Positions 1 through 8,846 of a stretch of DNA of 64,000 bases are shown in pieces (the first letter of the stretch is position 1; the number at the start of each line of letters is the position of its first letter). Below the pieces are notes generated by a model that was not told where the DNA came from, ran no database searches, and worked only from the letters and a program-made list of their open reading frames with translations. The translations under genes were made by a program, and so were the position numbers. The stretch covers positions 372,001 through 436,000 of the forward strand of contig NZ_STGT01000001.1 of the NCBI RefSeq assembly GCF_004912145.1. Direction: 5' to 3'. The DNA is from Peteryoungia rhizophila (lineage in GTDB: Bacteria; Pseudomonadota; Alphaproteobacteria; Rhizobiales; Rhizobiaceae).

Positions 1-1341
1 GGAAGGATCGCGAAGTTCGGTTTGTTGCAAGACATCACCAAGGAACGGGAAACCCGCAAGCGACTCAACGATATGGCGGCGCGTGACAGCCTGACAGGGC
101 TTTCCAATCGCTTCAGCCTCCTCCAACAACTGCGCAAGCTGCAGGGCGATGAAACGCCATTTTCATTCGTCATGCTCGATCTCGATGGCTTCAAGTCAAT
201 CAACGATACCTTCGGGCATGCGGCGGGCGACAAGTGCCTCAAACGCATCGCGCGCAAACTACGGATCCTGGAGGCGCATGGTGCCTTTGTCGCACGTATC
301 GCCGGCGACGAATTTGCAATTATTCTCCAGATCCCCGGTGACCGCCGCGGGCTCGAGAGACGCATCGGCAAAATTGTTACGGCACTTGCATTTCCCATGC
401 GCTTTCAGGAACAGACAGCCAATCTGACCGTCTCTATGGGCGTGGCGATACGAAGCCACGGCGCGCACTTCGATCCAGAAGCGTTGATCGCAGAAGCCGA
501 CATGGCGCTGTATGAGGCCAAGATCCAAGGTCGTAATCGATATTCATTCTTTCGTTCAGAAATGAGATACCTGGCGGAGAAGAAGGCAAAGACGATCGTT
601 GGCATTCGCAAGGCTCTAAGGAACGGCGAGCTAGAACTGTTCTATCAGGCGAAACTGCTGCTCCGCGACAATAGCCCTGCTGGACACGAAGCTCTGCTCC
701 GCTGGCGACGCAAAGACGGCGGCGTGGAAACCCCCGAAGCGTTTCGAGGGGCGTTGGATGATCCGCTACTCTCTGGAGAGATCACGACGTTTGTCGTGAG
801 ATCGGCCCTCGATCAGGCGCGCGAATGGATCGACAGGGGTGACGCAAATGTGTCGATCTCAATCAACATCGGCCCCCACCAATTTCGCGACAGCAACTTT
901 CCGACCTTCTTGCTTGCAGAGATCAGGCGGCGGCACCTTCCTGCGTCCGCCATCGAGATAGAAGTAACGGAAGATGTTTTCCTGGGGCGCGATACCGGCG
1001 AGGTTCTCCAGACCTGTCGAACCTTCACAGAATCCGGGCTGAGGATTTCTTTCGACGACTTCGGGACAGGTTTTGCGTCCCTGACGCACTTGTTGGATTT
1101 CCCGGTCAGCGCCATCAAGATCGATCGGTCGTTCGTCAGTCGGCTGGAAACTGAGGAGCGTGCCGCAGGCTTTCTGAAAGCAGTGTGCGACCTGGCGCAT
1201 TCGCTGGCTATCGAAGTCGTCGCAGAGGGAATCGAAACCATCGAACAATGCGAGCTACTTAAGTCAATCGGCTGCGATTACGGACAAGGCTACCTGTTTC
1301 ATCGCCCCAGCCCGGCGAGAGAAATCTTCCCAAAATCGTAA
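1..1341 (+). CDS. GGDEF-EAL cyclic-di-GMP protein, 5' end outside window
   Basis: The frame is open from base 1. The first residues (GRIAKFGLLQDITKERE) look like the end of a PAS domain, so the start and sensor part lie upstream. A GGDEF domain follows, with AGDEF in place of GGDEF at the active site. Then comes an EAL domain with EALLRW, the DDFGTGFASL loop, the AIKIDRSF lysine, EGIET and a terminal GYLFHRP. The EAL catalytic set looks complete, so phosphodiesterase activity is likely. The AGDEF site may still make c-di-GMP or may only bind GTP; the sequence does not decide this. A PilZ protein, a likely c-di-GMP receptor, is encoded about 3.6 kb downstream. Confidence 0.9.
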   Translation, partial: GRIAKFGLLQDITKERETRKRLNDMAARDSLTGLSNRFSLLQQLRKLQGDETPFSFVMLDLDGFKSINDTFGHAAGDKCLKRIARKLRILEAHGAFVARIAGDEFAIILQIPGDRRGLERRIGKIVTALAFPMRFQEQTANLTVSMGVAIRSHGAHFDPEALIAEADMALYEAKIQGRNRYSFFRSEMRYLAEKKAKTIVGIRKALRNGELELFYQAKLLLRDNSPAGHEALLRWRRKDGGVETPEAFRGALDDPLLSGEITTFVVRSALDQAREWIDRGDANVSISINIGPHQFRDSNFPTFLLAEIRRRHLPASAIEIEVTEDVFLGRDTGEVLQTCRTFTESGLRISFDDFGTGFASLTHLLDFPVSAIKIDRSFVSRLETEERAAGFLKAVCDLAHSLAIEVVAEGIETIEQCELLKSIGCDYGQGYLFHRPSPAREIFPKS

Positions 1342-1356
1342 TCAGGAAACCGCAGT

Positions 1357-1527
1357 ATGCAGTATATATACGACCCCATCAGTAAATCTGTCACTATTAC
1401 GTCAGATGATGATGCCGTTATTCTAACAGGTCCTTTCAAAAATAAACGAGCAGCACTCCACGCTGCGAAAAAATACAACAACAAAACCACCGATAAATCT
1501 ACTGATATCGATGGAAATTCAAAGTAA
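1357..1527 (+). CDS. Small hypothetical protein, 56 aa
   Basis: This ATG ORF starts 15 bases after the GGDEF-EAL stop, with AGGAA at good spacing. It encodes MQYIYDPISK followed by an acidic stretch and a lysine-rich half (KNKRAALHAAKKYNNK), ending in a polar tail. I recognise no domain. Base use is clearly more AT-rich than in the neighbours. This could mean recent acquisition or a small regulatory protein under other constraints. Position and ribosome site favour co-translation with the upstream gene. It is too short for homology to be judged by eye. Confidence 0.5.
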   Translation: MQYIYDPISKSVTITSDDDAVILTGPFKNKRAALHAAKKYNNKTTDKSTDIDGNSK

Positions 1528-1663
1528 TTTACTCGCAGTGAGAGATACATGCTATTGCTGTGCAAGTGCCCCTGGTACCAAGAGGTGGCAGCGCCGACCA
1601 GTTCACTCAGTCAGTTGCAATTTGGCTTCCAGCGATGAAGGGAGAAAATCGTGGGAGCGTGAA

Positions 1664-2368
1664 ATGTTGAAGATACTTCTGGTCGAGGATGACCTTCTGG
1701 TGGCAAAGGCGATCAAACGTGACTGGCCCATCCCCTCAGACCGGATCGACGTGATACAGACATATGCAAAATGCGCCCGCCTCGTCGCAAGTGAGCAGGT
1801 CGATGAATACGACGTTCTGATCCTGGATATGAATCTTCCAGACGGGAACGCGCTGCAGATCCTGCGCGAGTTGCGTTTTCGATCCCAGTTACCGGCCATC
1901 GTCATTTCAGGCGGCGGAAGTCCGGAAGTGCGGGCCAACACCCTGGACCTCGGCGCAGATGACTACGTGATGAAACCTTTCTCGATTCGCGAGCTACAGG
2001 CGCGCGTTTCCCGCGCAGTCCATCGTCTGCGGGGGCATGAGACCGTGGACAGAGTTTTCACCTTCAGGAACTTTCATTATTCGCCGGCAACGAAGGTGTT
2101 GCAGTCGCCGGACCGCGAATTTGTTCTGACCGACATGGAGTCACGCCTGCTGTTTCAACTGATGAATACGGCTGGGAAGGTCTGCAGCCGGCAGCACCTC
2201 TCGGAAGCGGTGTGTTTTCGTCCCTTTCGCAGTGATGACAAGACTATCGACATTTACATCGCACGCTTGAGGGCGATCTTCTCGAACTTCCTCGATGAGG
2301 ATGTGATCGAAACGGTCCGGGGCGTGGGCTATCGATTTCTGCTCAAGCCCGACCGGAACGACATGTAA
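1664..2368 (+). CDS. OmpR/PhoB-family response regulator
   Basis: 234 aa. The receiver domain (about 1-118) has acidic residues VEDD at the start, phospho-acceptor D55 in LILDMNLPDG and the switch lysine K104 in VMKPF. A winged-helix DNA-binding domain (about 130-230) ends in the typical TVRGVGYRFLL. The ATG at 1664 was chosen because MLKILLVEDD is the normal receiver start and GGGAGCG lies upstream; the longer open frame back to 1511 has no receiver-like sequence. The gene is convergent with the hybrid kinase that ends 10 bases away, so the two are close but not co-transcribed. Partnership with that kinase is possible but unproven. Confidence 0.9.
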   Translation: MLKILLVEDDLLVAKAIKRDWPIPSDRIDVIQTYAKCARLVASEQVDEYDVLILDMNLPDGNALQILRELRFRSQLPAIVISGGGSPEVRANTLDLGADDYVMKPFSIRELQARVSRAVHRLRGHETVDRVFTFRNFHYSPATKVLQSPDREFVLTDMESRLLFQLMNTAGKVCSRQHLSEAVCFRPFRSDDKTIDIYIARLRAIFSNFLDEDVIETVRGVGYRFLLKPDRNDM

Positions 2369-2378
2369 CGTCGAAGCA

Positions 2379-4787
2379 CTAGCCTAACGCCTTTTTTATA
2401 GCCCTGAGCAGTTCGTCGCGTGAAAAGGGTTTGGTCAGGGAGACGTCAGCGCGCACCGATGCTGCCGTCCATCTAGGATCCGCAGCAAAGCCCGACATGA
2501 CGATGACAGGTATTCGGGGGATCGCCTGAAGGCAGGCGGATGCGACCTCAATCCCTGTCTCGGCGCCTGGCATTGCCAGATCCGTCAAGACGAGCTTCGG
2601 CCTCATCTTCAGCAGCTCTATCGCTTCAGCACCCGTACCCGCCTCGGCATGAGTCACATCCAGTCTTGTGAGTAAGCGCGTAACTTGACGACGAATGAGG
2701 GGGTCGTCGTCAACGACCAATACATCAAATCCATAGGCGATATCACCGGTGGCTCTGGTGACGCCAGAACGAGCGGCTTGCTTGGCACTTCGCACCCTCT
2801 GGGGAAGGAACAGCCTGGCAAGGGTACCCCCACCGGGCGCCGATTGCAGCATGATGTCGCCACCGGATTGCCGTGCGAACCCCTGCACCATGGAGAGGCC
2901 CAGGCCGGAGCCTCCCTGACCAGCCTTTGTCGTGAAGAACGGATCGAAGATCCGTGGCAAATTCTTCGAGCTGATGCCCACACCGGTGTCGCGTACACTT
3001 ATAGAGACATATTTTCCGGGCATTAGCGCAAGGTTGGCAAGCGTCTCGGCATCCTGCTCAACACGTGTCGTGACCACGACGCGACCTCTCCCCTCCATGG
3101 CATCACTGGCGTTCTTGATCAAGTTCACCAGAGCTGAGGTCAATTGCGCAAGATCGACGTCGGCAGTCAGGCTTCGGCGACTGTAGTCATAATGGATCTG
3201 GACATCCTTCCCGACAACCGTCTGAGCCAAGCGCCCGATCTGCCGAATGGCGGCATTGACGTCGACGGACATAGGCTCCAGGTTTTGTCGGCGCGCATAG
3301 GCCAAGAGTTGAGATGTGAGGTTAGCCGCACGGCTGGATGCCGTCAGAATGTCGCTGACAACTTCCTTTTGATCGAGATCGGCGATGCAAGCCTCAAGAT
3401 GTTCGGCAGCGCTTACGATGACGGTTAGGAGATTGTTGAAATCGTGCGCGATACCGCCGGTCATCTGCGCAATGCTTTCGAGGCGCGAACGCTCGGCGCG
3501 CTCCCGCTCTACGTTTAACTCCTGCGTCCAGTCCCGGAGTATGGACATCGACCGGCGCTGTCCCGACCGGAGACCCGAGAGAATGGAGGTGATCTCCAGA
3601 GTGACGGGACGTCCGGATTTGTGGCGGAAAACGAGCTCGCCTTTAAAGACCTTTTGCTGCGCCCGCTCGCTTATGGCGGACATGACCCTTTCGTCATCGG
3701 CGAAAAAGCAATCGTCTCGCCGCATGCCGATCATCTCTTCGGCTTCATAGCCGAGCATGGCACAGGCCGCCTTGTTGACACCAATGATGGTCTCGGTTCC
3801 TTTTCCGTGCATGTCCGGTGACGAAAAAACGACACCATCGAGGGTATTTTCAAACAAGAAGCGATAGACGAGATCGCTCTGCGCAAGCTCGTCTTTTATG
3901 TTACCCAAAGTGATCAGATGTTCGGTCGCCACCCGAAGACGCTTGTCGAGCTTGAAAAGGAGATCGGTCAGACTTTCTTGCGTCACGAGCGCGGATGGCC
4001 GCAGCACAAGCGTCTTTCGGCTGTGACCATCAATCGACGTGAAGGTGACATAGCCTAGAAAGTCCGCGTGTTCGGAACCTGCTGACGTCTCTTCCAACGT
4101 GACGACGCCGAAGGCTGGACGTTCCGGCACAGCGGTAATCGCCGACAGAATTCTGTCCTCGCAGCCGCCTTCGCATCGGAGCGACCATTCCACCGGGTGA
4201 CCCTCGGTGTTTTCCTTGAAGACCAGTGCGGATTTCGCATCCAGTACGTTGTCTTCGACCGTCTCCTTCAACTTTGTGCTGATCGGATGGGGGTCTTCAG
4301 GCGCTGCCTCGATGATTAAGGTGGTGAGCGGTCGCCGGCGCATATCGATCGCCTCTTGTGTCGTCTCGACGGCAACAGACATGACACCCTCGACACTGCC
4401 GTCGGCTGCAAAGATCGGACTGTAGCAAAAGGTGAAATAGCACTCTTCCACGCTCTGTGATTTTTGCAGTGGCAAGAGATGATCTCGAAACAGATGGGGT
4501 TGTTTCTCGGCCTTGACGCGATCGAGTGCTGGCTTCAAAAACTCCCAGATTTCGGGCCAGCTCTCAACGGCCTTGGCCCCGAACGCCCCCGGATGCTTGT
4601 CGCCGTAAATCCGGTTGTAGCCATCGTTGTAGATTTGGACGAGATCATCTCCCCAGGCAAGCCAGATCGGGAACAGAGATCCCAAGGCTGTCTGGACAAC
4701 CGCCCTTCGCTCTGCGGGCCAGTCTTCAATAGCGCCAAGTTCAGTCTGCGACCAATCGAACTCGGCGAGCAATCGAACATTTTCCAT
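2379..4787 (-). CDS. Hybrid sensor histidine kinase (PAS, HisKA, HATPase, receiver)
   Basis: 802 aa, with no clear membrane segment, so probably cytosolic. An N-terminal PAS-like domain (about 10-125) is of the kind common in rhizobial hybrid kinases. A less clear region (150-300) is followed by a second PAS (about 310-425). The HisKA box IAHDFNNLLT has its histidine near 446. The HATPase shows N, G1 and G2 boxes (NLIKNASDAM, GVGISS, GGSGLGLS). The C-terminal receiver has DDDP and LVLTDLAMPG, with the aspartate near 735. GAGG lies just upstream of the ATG. The C-terminal receiver suggests a phosphorelay or self-limiting phosphatase arrangement. The signal and target are unknown. Confidence 0.92.
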   Translation of the reverse strand: MENVRLLAEFDWSQTELGAIEDWPAERRAVVQTALGSLFPIWLAWGDDLVQIYNDGYNRIYGDKHPGAFGAKAVESWPEIWEFLKPALDRVKAEKQPHLFRDHLLPLQKSQSVEECYFTFCYSPIFAADGSVEGVMSVAVETTQEAIDMRRRPLTTLIIEAAPEDPHPISTKLKETVEDNVLDAKSALVFKENTEGHPVEWSLRCEGGCEDRILSAITAVPERPAFGVVTLEETSAGSEHADFLGYVTFTSIDGHSRKTLVLRPSALVTQESLTDLLFKLDKRLRVATEHLITLGNIKDELAQSDLVYRFLFENTLDGVVFSSPDMHGKGTETIIGVNKAACAMLGYEAEEMIGMRRDDCFFADDERVMSAISERAQQKVFKGELVFRHKSGRPVTLEITSILSGLRSGQRRSMSILRDWTQELNVERERAERSRLESIAQMTGGIAHDFNNLLTVIVSAAEHLEACIADLDQKEVVSDILTASSRAANLTSQLLAYARRQNLEPMSVDVNAAIRQIGRLAQTVVGKDVQIHYDYSRRSLTADVDLAQLTSALVNLIKNASDAMEGRGRVVVTTRVEQDAETLANLALMPGKYVSISVRDTGVGISSKNLPRIFDPFFTTKAGQGGSGLGLSMVQGFARQSGGDIMLQSAPGGGTLARLFLPQRVRSAKQAARSGVTRATGDIAYGFDVLVVDDDPLIRRQVTRLLTRLDVTHAEAGTGAEAIELLKMRPKLVLTDLAMPGAETGIEVASACLQAIPRIPVIVMSGFAADPRWTAASVRADVSLTKPFSRDELLRAIKKALG

Positions 4788-4953
4788 CAGGAGCCTCAGC
4801 GGTTTTAGCGAACCCCACCCTCAGAGACGCAAATATCGAGGTCTTCAAGACGGTTTTTCATCAACTTGTATTTTACCGTTTTTAACAATCCCGCCACCTT
4901 TTATTTCCGGCTCCGGTCCAGCATCAGGCACCATAATGTGTCGGATATTGAAG

Positions 4954-5352
4954 ATGAACAAACATTACTTGTCGAAAGTCACAAACGATCATGATCGGCG
5001 GGCGAGCCAAAGATACCGGTGCAAGGCCGTGATCCGCCTTCTTTACAAGCACTCCGCAAGACGACCGATCGCATCCTGTCGCGCTGTCATGGTAGATGTA
5101 TCTCAGGCGGGTGCGTTGCTGGCGACCACGTTGAGCGATGTGCCGGACAGCTTCTACATTGTCATCGGAAACTTCGAGTATTCGATTGGCTGCGTGGTTG
5201 TGCGCAAAGATGGAGGCAAGATGGCCGTCGAATTCATCAAGGAGCAACCCCGGAGGCTCATCGAAGCTTTTGCGATGTTGTCGTTCCCCATGGCGCCACT
5301 CTTCAGCATGAGCGATTTGTTGAAGAACCGCATGACGCAAGCTGCGCCTTAA
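4954..5352 (+). CDS. PilZ-domain protein
   Basis: 132 aa from the ATG at 4954 (MNKHYLSK); an upstream in-frame ATG at 4936 would add six residues. The two c-di-GMP-binding motifs are present: RxxxR at R16-R20 (RRASQRYR) and D/NxSxxG at D48-G53 (DVSQAGA). The remainder is the expected beta-barrel length, with no fused output domain. It is therefore a likely stand-alone c-di-GMP receptor acting through a protein partner. The GGDEF-EAL gene upstream is a plausible source or sink of the ligand. It is divergent from the hybrid kinase and shares its roughly 165-base upstream region. Confidence 0.85.
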   Translation: MNKHYLSKVTNDHDRRASQRYRCKAVIRLLYKHSARRPIASCRAVMVDVSQAGALLATTLSDVPDSFYIVIGNFEYSIGCVVVRKDGGKMAVEFIKEQPRRLIEAFAMLSFPMAPLFSMSDLLKNRMTQAAP

Positions 5353-6035
5353 AGCACCGGGGTATCTGCCGGACTGGTGCACCCCATCGCTCCTGCCCAT
5401 ACCATCCCTTCGTCGCCCTGATAATCAGGAAGAAGCAACATATCGTCTATCGCCTGAGCGTCAGCTTTTTGAGATTGGGGATAGAGGTGAGCAACGACCG
5501 AAATGAAGGCTTCTCTGCTGCTTGAGTGTGTCAGCCTCACCTCTGACTTGGCGCTGCCGAGCGGAAATAATTGCCGCCCTCGCTCCATGTTGAAGTCGGC
5601 CCAAAGCCAGGGCACAAAGATGGCATCCACGATCGCTCGCGGCAGGAAAACATAGGAAAATCAAAGGTGACTTTTCTAAGCCTTTGAAATCATAAGAGAA
5701 TCCAGGCCCTCCAGACAGGCCATTTTAGGTCGGTTTTGCGCGTGAATCTGGCGGCTGTTTCTCACAGATAAAAGCGACGTCTTCTCAAGAATTTGAAGAA
5801 TTCTGAGGGCCGTTCATCAGGCCATCCTTCGTGCTTAAACGGGTCTCGCGAAAATGGCTGGGGACCTGGTTTAGGGCTTCATTCTGAGAGTTCACTCTTC
5901 TTGGCGGAGGGATGCCCTCATTTCAAACCGGCAATGTCGACATCTGATGCCTGATCTTTAGGTCTCCTTGGCGAGCGGGGCGAACGAAGCCAGTCAAGGT
6001 GCAATGGAGACCCGTCGCGATCCCAAGGCGAGCGC
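5353..6035. other. Gene-poor intergenic region holding repeat copy 1
   Basis: I see no convincing gene in 5353-6035. Short minus-strand frames at 5349-5664 run through the dispersed repeat and have no recognisable domain. The stretch holds repeat copy 1 (5559-5706) and, further right, TGGCTGGGGACCTGG at 5855-5869. The rest shows no clear promoter or terminator. Confidence 0.6.
5559..5706. repeat. Dispersed intergenic repeat, copy 1 of 3
   Basis: This copy shares long near-identical blocks with 23808-23955 and a diverged version with 59587-59730. Shared landmarks in order: GCGGAAATAATTGCCGC (an inverted pair), a TTGA(A/C)GTCGGCCC block, CCAGGGCACAAAGATGGC, an A-rich CATAG(G)GAAATCAAAG block, and CCTTTGAAATCAT followed by GAATCCAGG. 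CAAAGG and CCTTTG form a second inverted pair. No transposase is present, so it is non-autonomous or a structured-RNA-type repeat. I cannot assign it to a named rhizobial family by eye. The element may extend to 5869, where TGGCTGGGGACCTGG mirrors the CCAGG(A)TCCCCAGCCA seen in copy 2. Confidence 0.75.
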
Positions 6036-6341
6036 TCAAGTTGAAACAGTATCTTTAAGCATCCGGAGCTGGCGAACCTCTATCGGTGTTGCCAAAAGCC
6101 GATCGACTTGAGAGAGAAAAGGCGTGAGATACGGCACGGCCATATGCTCCAAGAGGGCTTCTGGGCAGGTCCAGTTTTCGTAGAACACGAAAACGCAGGG
6201 ATCATTCAGGTCGGCATACAGGTCGTAATTGATGCAGCCAGGCTCAGCGCGGGTCGGTGGGATCTGAGCGACGAGCAAGGAAGCCAGTTCGTCCCTAAAT
6301 TCGGGACGAGCTGTGATGGTGGCAACAACCGTCAGCGTCAT
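6036..6341 (-). CDS. ABM-domain protein (antibiotic biosynthesis monooxygenase family)
   Basis: 101 aa. The protein begins MTLTVVATITARPEF and has the family's pattern of a beta strand, a helix, PGCINYDLY, then FVFYENW. This is the ferredoxin-like dimeric fold of small monooxygenases and of LsrG- or YgiN-like enzymes. It overlaps the permease stop by ATGA (6338-6341), so it is the last gene of the sugar operon and is translationally coupled. In this context it more likely handles a sugar-derived or quinone-like intermediate than an antibiotic. The substrate cannot be named. A longer open frame extends upstream but only reads the permease gene out of frame. Confidence 0.85.
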   Translation of the reverse strand: MTLTVVATITARPEFRDELASLLVAQIPPTRAEPGCINYDLYADLNDPCVFVFYENWTCPEALLEHMAVPYLTPFLSQVDRLLATPIEVRQLRMLKDTVST

Positions 6342-7279
6342 GATGCCATCCTCTTCTGGCTGAGCGCGACGGCAAGGATGATGATGCCACCGCGAGCGAT
6401 CAGTTGCTGGCTGAACTCGAGACCCATCAGGATGAGCCCGTTGTTGATGAGGCCGATCATCAGGGCGCCGACAATGGTGCCGATGACGGTTCCCCTGCCG
6501 CCGAAGAGGCTCGTGCCGCCGAGCACCGCCGCGGCGATGACCGAGAGTTCGTCGCCCTCGCCGAGCTGGAAGCGGCCGGATTGAAGGCGCCCCGCATAGA
6601 GCATCCCGGCGAGCGCTGCCGCGAGCGAAGAGATGACCAGCACCTTGAACTTGATCGCCTTGGTGTCGATTCCGGAATAGCGTGCCGCCGTCTCGCCGCC
6701 GCCGGTCGCGAGCACCCGCCGACCGAAGCCCGAGCGACGCAACACGATATGGCCGATGCCGCCGAAGACTGCCATCCAGAGCATAAGCACCGGCACCGGC
6801 CCGAGATTGCCGCCGCCGAAGAGCCAGGAATAGCCGGGCGACAGGATCGGCACCGCGGCTGTCGCCGATATCCACATGGCGACGCCCTTGGCTATGCCCA
6901 TCATGGCGAGCGTGGTGAGGAAGGACGGAATACCGATGCGGGTGGTGAGCCAGCCGTTGAACATGCCGACGGCGAGCCCCGTGGCGATACCGGCGCCAAC
7001 GCCGACGATCGGCCCGCCTGCGGCGATGCCCATCGCGACTGTGACCGTCGCAAGCCCTGCGACCGCGCCGACCGAAAGATCGATCTCGCCCGCCGAGAGC
7101 ACGAAGGTCATGGCGATCGCCATGACGGCGATCATCGCCGTCTGCCGGACGATGTTGAGCAGGTTGTTGGGATTGAGGAACCCCTTGTCTGCCAAGGTCA
7201 CCGCGAAGACCAGGAAAATGACGACGAAGCCGATATAGATGATGTTCTGGCGCCAGTTGGCGAAGAAGGCGTTAGCCAT
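6338..7279 (-). CDS. Sugar ABC transporter permease (RbsC/BPD_transp_2 type)
   Basis: 313 aa with about eight to ten hydrophobic segments, beginning MANAFFANWRQNIIYIGFVV. The stretches ADKGFLNPNNLLNI and LSAGEIDLSVGAVAGL are typical of RbsC/XylH permeases. GGT(S)LFGGRG is the usual C-terminal cytoplasmic loop that contacts the ATPase. The ATG at 7279 has AGGAGG nine bases upstream and overlaps the ATPase stop by eight bases. Only one permease gene is present, so it probably forms a homodimer with the double-domain ATPase and the binding protein encoded at 10116. Confidence 0.92.
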   Translation of the reverse strand: MANAFFANWRQNIIYIGFVVIFLVFAVTLADKGFLNPNNLLNIVRQTAMIAVMAIAMTFVLSAGEIDLSVGAVAGLATVTVAMGIAAGGPIVGVGAGIATGLAVGMFNGWLTTRIGIPSFLTTLAMMGIAKGVAMWISATAAVPILSPGYSWLFGGGNLGPVPVLMLWMAVFGGIGHIVLRRSGFGRRVLATGGGETAARYSGIDTKAIKFKVLVISSLAAALAGMLYAGRLQSGRFQLGEGDELSVIAAAVLGGTSLFGGRGTVIGTIVGALMIGLINNGLILMGLEFSQQLIARGGIIILAVALSQKRMAS

Positions 7280-8846
7280 GGGAAACCTCCTGAACCGCAA
7301 GGGCCTTTTGGATTTCGATCTGGAGCCGCTGCTCTGCGGCCTGGAGACGGTGGGCAAGGTCATCGGCGGGCACGGACGGATCTTCCAGCGCCTCGCGCGG
7401 CAGATCCTGGTGCACGCGCCCGTCAGCCATGACGAGAATGCGATCGCAGGCCGTCAGCAGTTCGGACAGCTCGGACGAGATCATGATGATGCCTCTGCCG
7501 GCGGCTGCGAGTTCCCGCACCAGGCGAATGATTTCGGACTTGGAACCGATATCGATGCCCGCGGTCGGTTCGTCGAGGATGAGGATGTCGGGGTTGGTGG
7601 CGAGCCACTTGCCGATGACGACCTTCTGCTGGTTGCCGCCCGAAAGCGTCGAGACCGCATGGTCACGGCTCGCCGTCTTTACGCGCAGGCGCTCGATTTG
7701 TGCGTCCGTCAGGTCGTTCGCCGCCTTGGTATCGACGAGGCCACCCTTGGATAGCCTGTCGATGACGGCAAGGATCATGTTGGAGGCGACCGAATGGTCG
7801 GGGATGATGCCCTGCGTGGCGCGCGCTTCCGGCACCAGCGCGACACCAGCGGCAATCGCATCGCCCGGCTTGCGGATCGTGACGGCGCGGCCCTGGATCC
7901 GGATTTCGCCCTTGGCTACCGGATCGATGCCGGCCATGACCCGCGCCAGCGACGAACGGCCAGAGCCGAGCAGGCCCGCGAGCCCCAACACTTCGCCGCG
8001 ATGCAGCGTCAGGGAGACGTTCTCCGGCTTGTGGCGGCCACTGACATTGTCAAGTTCCAGCAGCACGTCACCTTTCACGGCCACGCCGCGCTCGACGTCC
8101 GACAGCCCTTTCGAGCGCCGGCCGACGATGTGCTCGATCATCGTGTCGATCGGCAACTCACTGAGCGGTGCGGTGATGACATGCCGTCCGTCGCGCAGGA
8201 TCGTCGCGCGGTCAGCAATGCGGGCGATCTCATCCATGCGGTGGCTGACATAGATGATGGCCACGCCCTTTGCTTTCAGCTTGCGCAGGAAGACGAAGAG
8301 GCGCTCGACATCGGAAACGGCGAGCGCCGTCGACGGTTCGTCCAACACCAGCACGGTCGCATCCTGCGATATGGCCTTGGCGATCTCCGTCAGTTGCTTC
8401 TGGCCAGCACCGAGATCGCCGACCAGAGCCTTCGGATCGACAAAGACGTCGAGCATTGCGAAAATCTCCGCCGCACGCTTCTCCGCCTCATGGTCGTCGA
8501 TGAGCCCCGAGCCGGCGCGATATTCCCGCGTCAGGAAGATGTTCTGCGCCACCGTCAGCGTCGGGACGAGGCTCATTTCCCGGTAGTTCATGGCGATGCC
8601 GGCAGCCCGGGATGCCTCTGGTGAATGGGTGGACAGGGGCATACCACCGACCTCGATGGCGCCCTTGTCCGGCCGGTGAACACCGTTCAGCACCTTGAGG
8701 ATCGTCGACTTGCCCGCGCCGTTGCCGCCCAGCAGCGCATGGACCTCGCCGGGCATGACCTCGAAGGACACGTCGTCCAGCGCACGCACGCCGCCGAAGG
8801 TCTTGGATATGCCGGTCATGCGGACCGCAGCGGCGCTCGCACTCAT
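7272..8846 (-). CDS. Sugar ABC transporter ATP-binding protein, two ABC domains
   Basis: 524 aa, the RbsA/MglA arrangement. The first ABC domain has Walker A GGNGAGKST and LVLDEPSTAL. The second has a degenerate Walker A (GLLGSGRSS), signature LSGGNQQKV and Walker B LILDEPTAGIDIG. The asymmetry is normal for this family. The ATG at 8846 overlaps the oxidoreductase TGA as ATGA and has a GGGAGAAGGTGGG ribosome site; an ATG five codons earlier has weaker spacing. With the single permease and the binding protein it makes a complete importer for a monosaccharide or polyol of unknown identity. Confidence 0.93.
   Translation of the reverse strand: MSASAAAVRMTGISKTFGGVRALDDVSFEVMPGEVHALLGGNGAGKSTILKVLNGVHRPDKGAIEVGGMPLSTHSPEASRAAGIAMNYREMSLVPTLTVAQNIFLTREYRAGSGLIDDHEAEKRAAEIFAMLDVFVDPKALVGDLGAGQKQLTEIAKAISQDATVLVLDEPSTALAVSDVERLFVFLRKLKAKGVAIIYVSHRMDEIARIADRATILRDGRHVITAPLSELPIDTMIEHIVGRRSKGLSDVERGVAVKGDVLLELDNVSGRHKPENVSLTLHRGEVLGLAGLLGSGRSSLARVMAGIDPVAKGEIRIQGRAVTIRKPGDAIAAGVALVPEARATQGIIPDHSVASNMILAVIDRLSKGGLVDTKAANDLTDAQIERLRVKTASRDHAVSTLSGGNQQKVVIGKWLATNPDILILDEPTAGIDIGSKSEIIRLVRELAAAGRGIIMISSELSELLTACDRILVMADGRVHQDLPREALEDPSVPADDLAHRLQAAEQRLQIEIQKALAVQEVSHG

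Noticed and set aside
2369..2378. Terminator between convergent regulator and kinase
   Set aside because: The ten-base gap is too short, and no stable stem is visible near it.
5349..5664. Minus-strand frames through repeat copy 1
   Set aside because: They read through the dispersed repeat. The frame is not kept between repeat copies, and no domain is seen. A transposase remnant was considered, but no DDE-type motif is present.
6404..7432. 342-codon plus-strand frame
   Set aside because: Antisense to the permease; composition is that of reversed membrane-protein codons (charged repeats of D, E, R, H).
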